From contig JAPLLL010000042.1 of assembly GCA_026387595.1 (NCBI GenBank), positions 8,184-23,027 of the forward strand: a stretch of DNA of 14,844 bases, given 5' to 3'. The translations under genes and the position numbers were made by a program. Origin of the DNA: Candidatus Omnitrophota bacterium (GTDB lineage Bacteria > Omnitrophota > Gorgyraeia > JABMQH01). Under the pieces are notes generated by a model. It had not been told where the DNA came from. It did not search any database and worked only from the letters and a program-made list of their open reading frames with translations. Position 1 is the first letter of the stretch. Each line of letters opens with the position of its first letter. Below, one piece after another: positions 14,285-14,844 of the stretch.

Positions 14285-14312
14285 TTGACAAATAGCGTTT
14301 ATAGGATATAAT
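14285..14312 (+). promoter_or_regulatory. Promoter of the divergent secreted-protein gene
   Basis: TTGACA at 14285-14290, a 16-base spacer and TATAAT at 14307-14312, both perfect. Start expected near 14319, leaving a leader of about 44 bases with AGGAG (14351-14355) seven bases before the ATG. The stretch taggatataat matches the -10 region of the operon promoter at 2440. Confidence 0.75.
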
Positions 14313-14362
14313 ATATATGGTGTTTAACTAATAAAAAGTCAGTAAATAAAAGGAGTCCGCGA

Positions 14363-14844
14363 ATGCAGCAGCGTCAAAAAATTTGGGACAAGGCTATGTC
14401 GTTGGCCTTGGCTTTTTGTTTTTTAGTAGCTAATCCATCCTTCAGCCAAACCCCGTTTACTGATGTATTAAGGCCCAGCCAAGAGGTTGAAGGCGCAGCA
14501 AAACTTGCCGTAACCAATCCTGAGTCAATTATCATTTCAGAAAATGTAGGCAGGGTAAAAGAGATCTTCCGCGGCGAACCGCAGAAGCTTATTATCAATA
14601 TCCAGGATGCGCACTGTAATTTCGAGGCGCAGACGAATATCTCCCAGATACTGGATACGCTCGGCAATAACTACGGCCTTAATTTTGTCGCGCTTGAAGG
14701 CTCATCCGGCGAGATCGACCCGTCCCTTTTTACAACGTTCCCTGATGAAGAGATACGCAAAGAAGTCGCGACTTATTTTCTGAAAAAAGGCAAGATAAAC
14801 GGCGCTGAATACCTTGCGATCACATCCAAAAACCCGCCCAAACT
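14363..14844 (+). CDS. Secreted protein of unknown function, 3'-partial (Omnitrophota-style N-terminus)
   Basis: The first 160 residues are visible and the frame is open to the window edge. Residues 1-28 are a signal peptide (QRQKIWDKAMSLALAFCFL..., cut after PSFS). VLRPSQEV follows, then KLIINIQDAHCNFEAQTNIS and FVALEGSSGEIDPS. Alternating strands and helices with the acidic and histidine residues of IQDAH and LEG recall, weakly, the ChaN/TraB (Tiki) hydrolase-like fold, in which conserved Glu and His bind metal; I offer this only as a lead. I associate this N-terminal pattern with long envelope proteins of Omnitrophota. ATG 14363 is supported by AGGAG at 14351-14355 and by a perfect promoter upstream. 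It is divergent from the phosphatase gene, with 158 bases between them. Confidence 0.85.
   Translation, partial: MQQRQKIWDKAMSLALAFCFLVANPSFSQTPFTDVLRPSQEVEGAAKLAVTNPESIIISENVGRVKEIFRGEPQKLIINIQDAHCNFEAQTNISQILDTLGNNYGLNFVALEGSSGEIDPSLFTTFPDEEIRKEVATYFLKKGKINGAEYLAITSKNPPK

Overview
The window (14,844 bases) holds eleven protein-coding genes and no rRNA, tRNA, CRISPR array or transposase that I can see. Base composition is moderate, with frequent ATA (Ile) and AGG (Arg) codons. That codon use, together with the protein cut off by the right edge (signal peptide, then an IQDAHCNFEAQ-type motif I associate with this group), suggests an uncultured bacterium of the Omnitrophota type. This taxonomic call is inference and was not tested by any search.

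Layout. (1) Positions 1-2419 carry a phosphohexomutase (phosphoglucomutase/phosphomannomutase superfamily) that probably begins left of the window and has two unusual extra segments. (2) Positions 2480-10630 look like one six-gene operon, all on the + strand with 4-base overlaps or gaps of 18-68 bases, driven by a consensus promoter at 2440-2468. Every product carries a signal peptide, lipobox or membrane anchor. They are assembled from a few recurring modules: five copies of a CBM11/CIA30-like beta-sandwich, one CBM9/DOMON-like domain, three copies of a divergent GH18-like TIM barrel with a conserved D-G-x-x-x-D-x-E signature, and an SH3-like/TPR/PDZ/PDZ front end on the last gene. I read this as an undescribed cell-envelope glycan-binding and glycan-processing system. 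(3) Positions 10646-13587 carry nagB (glucosamine-6-phosphate deaminase) with its own promoter and a hairpin-rich leader, followed by a large left-handed beta-helix protein of the DUF4954 type and a terminator. (4) A HAD-IB (MtnX-like) phosphatase lies on the minus strand at 13545-14204, and a divergent secreted protein starts at 14363 and runs off the window.

How the parts may fit: the GH18-like D-x-E signature is typical of enzymes acting on N-acetylhexosamine glycans. nagB, the nucleotidyltransferase-like beta-helix protein and the phosphohexomutase are plausible cytoplasmic partners in amino-sugar metabolism. The link rests on adjacency and family knowledge only.

A second theme is small repetitive DNA inside genes. 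Three signal peptides of the operon are encoded by short tandem or inverted repeats with a 7-base period. An intergenic element after nagB has an 8-base period and is inverted. A perfect 14-base palindrome pair sits in frame inside the beta-helix gene. Two genes (2480 and the minus-strand phosphatase) have strong promoters so close to their start codons that their mRNAs are probably leaderless.
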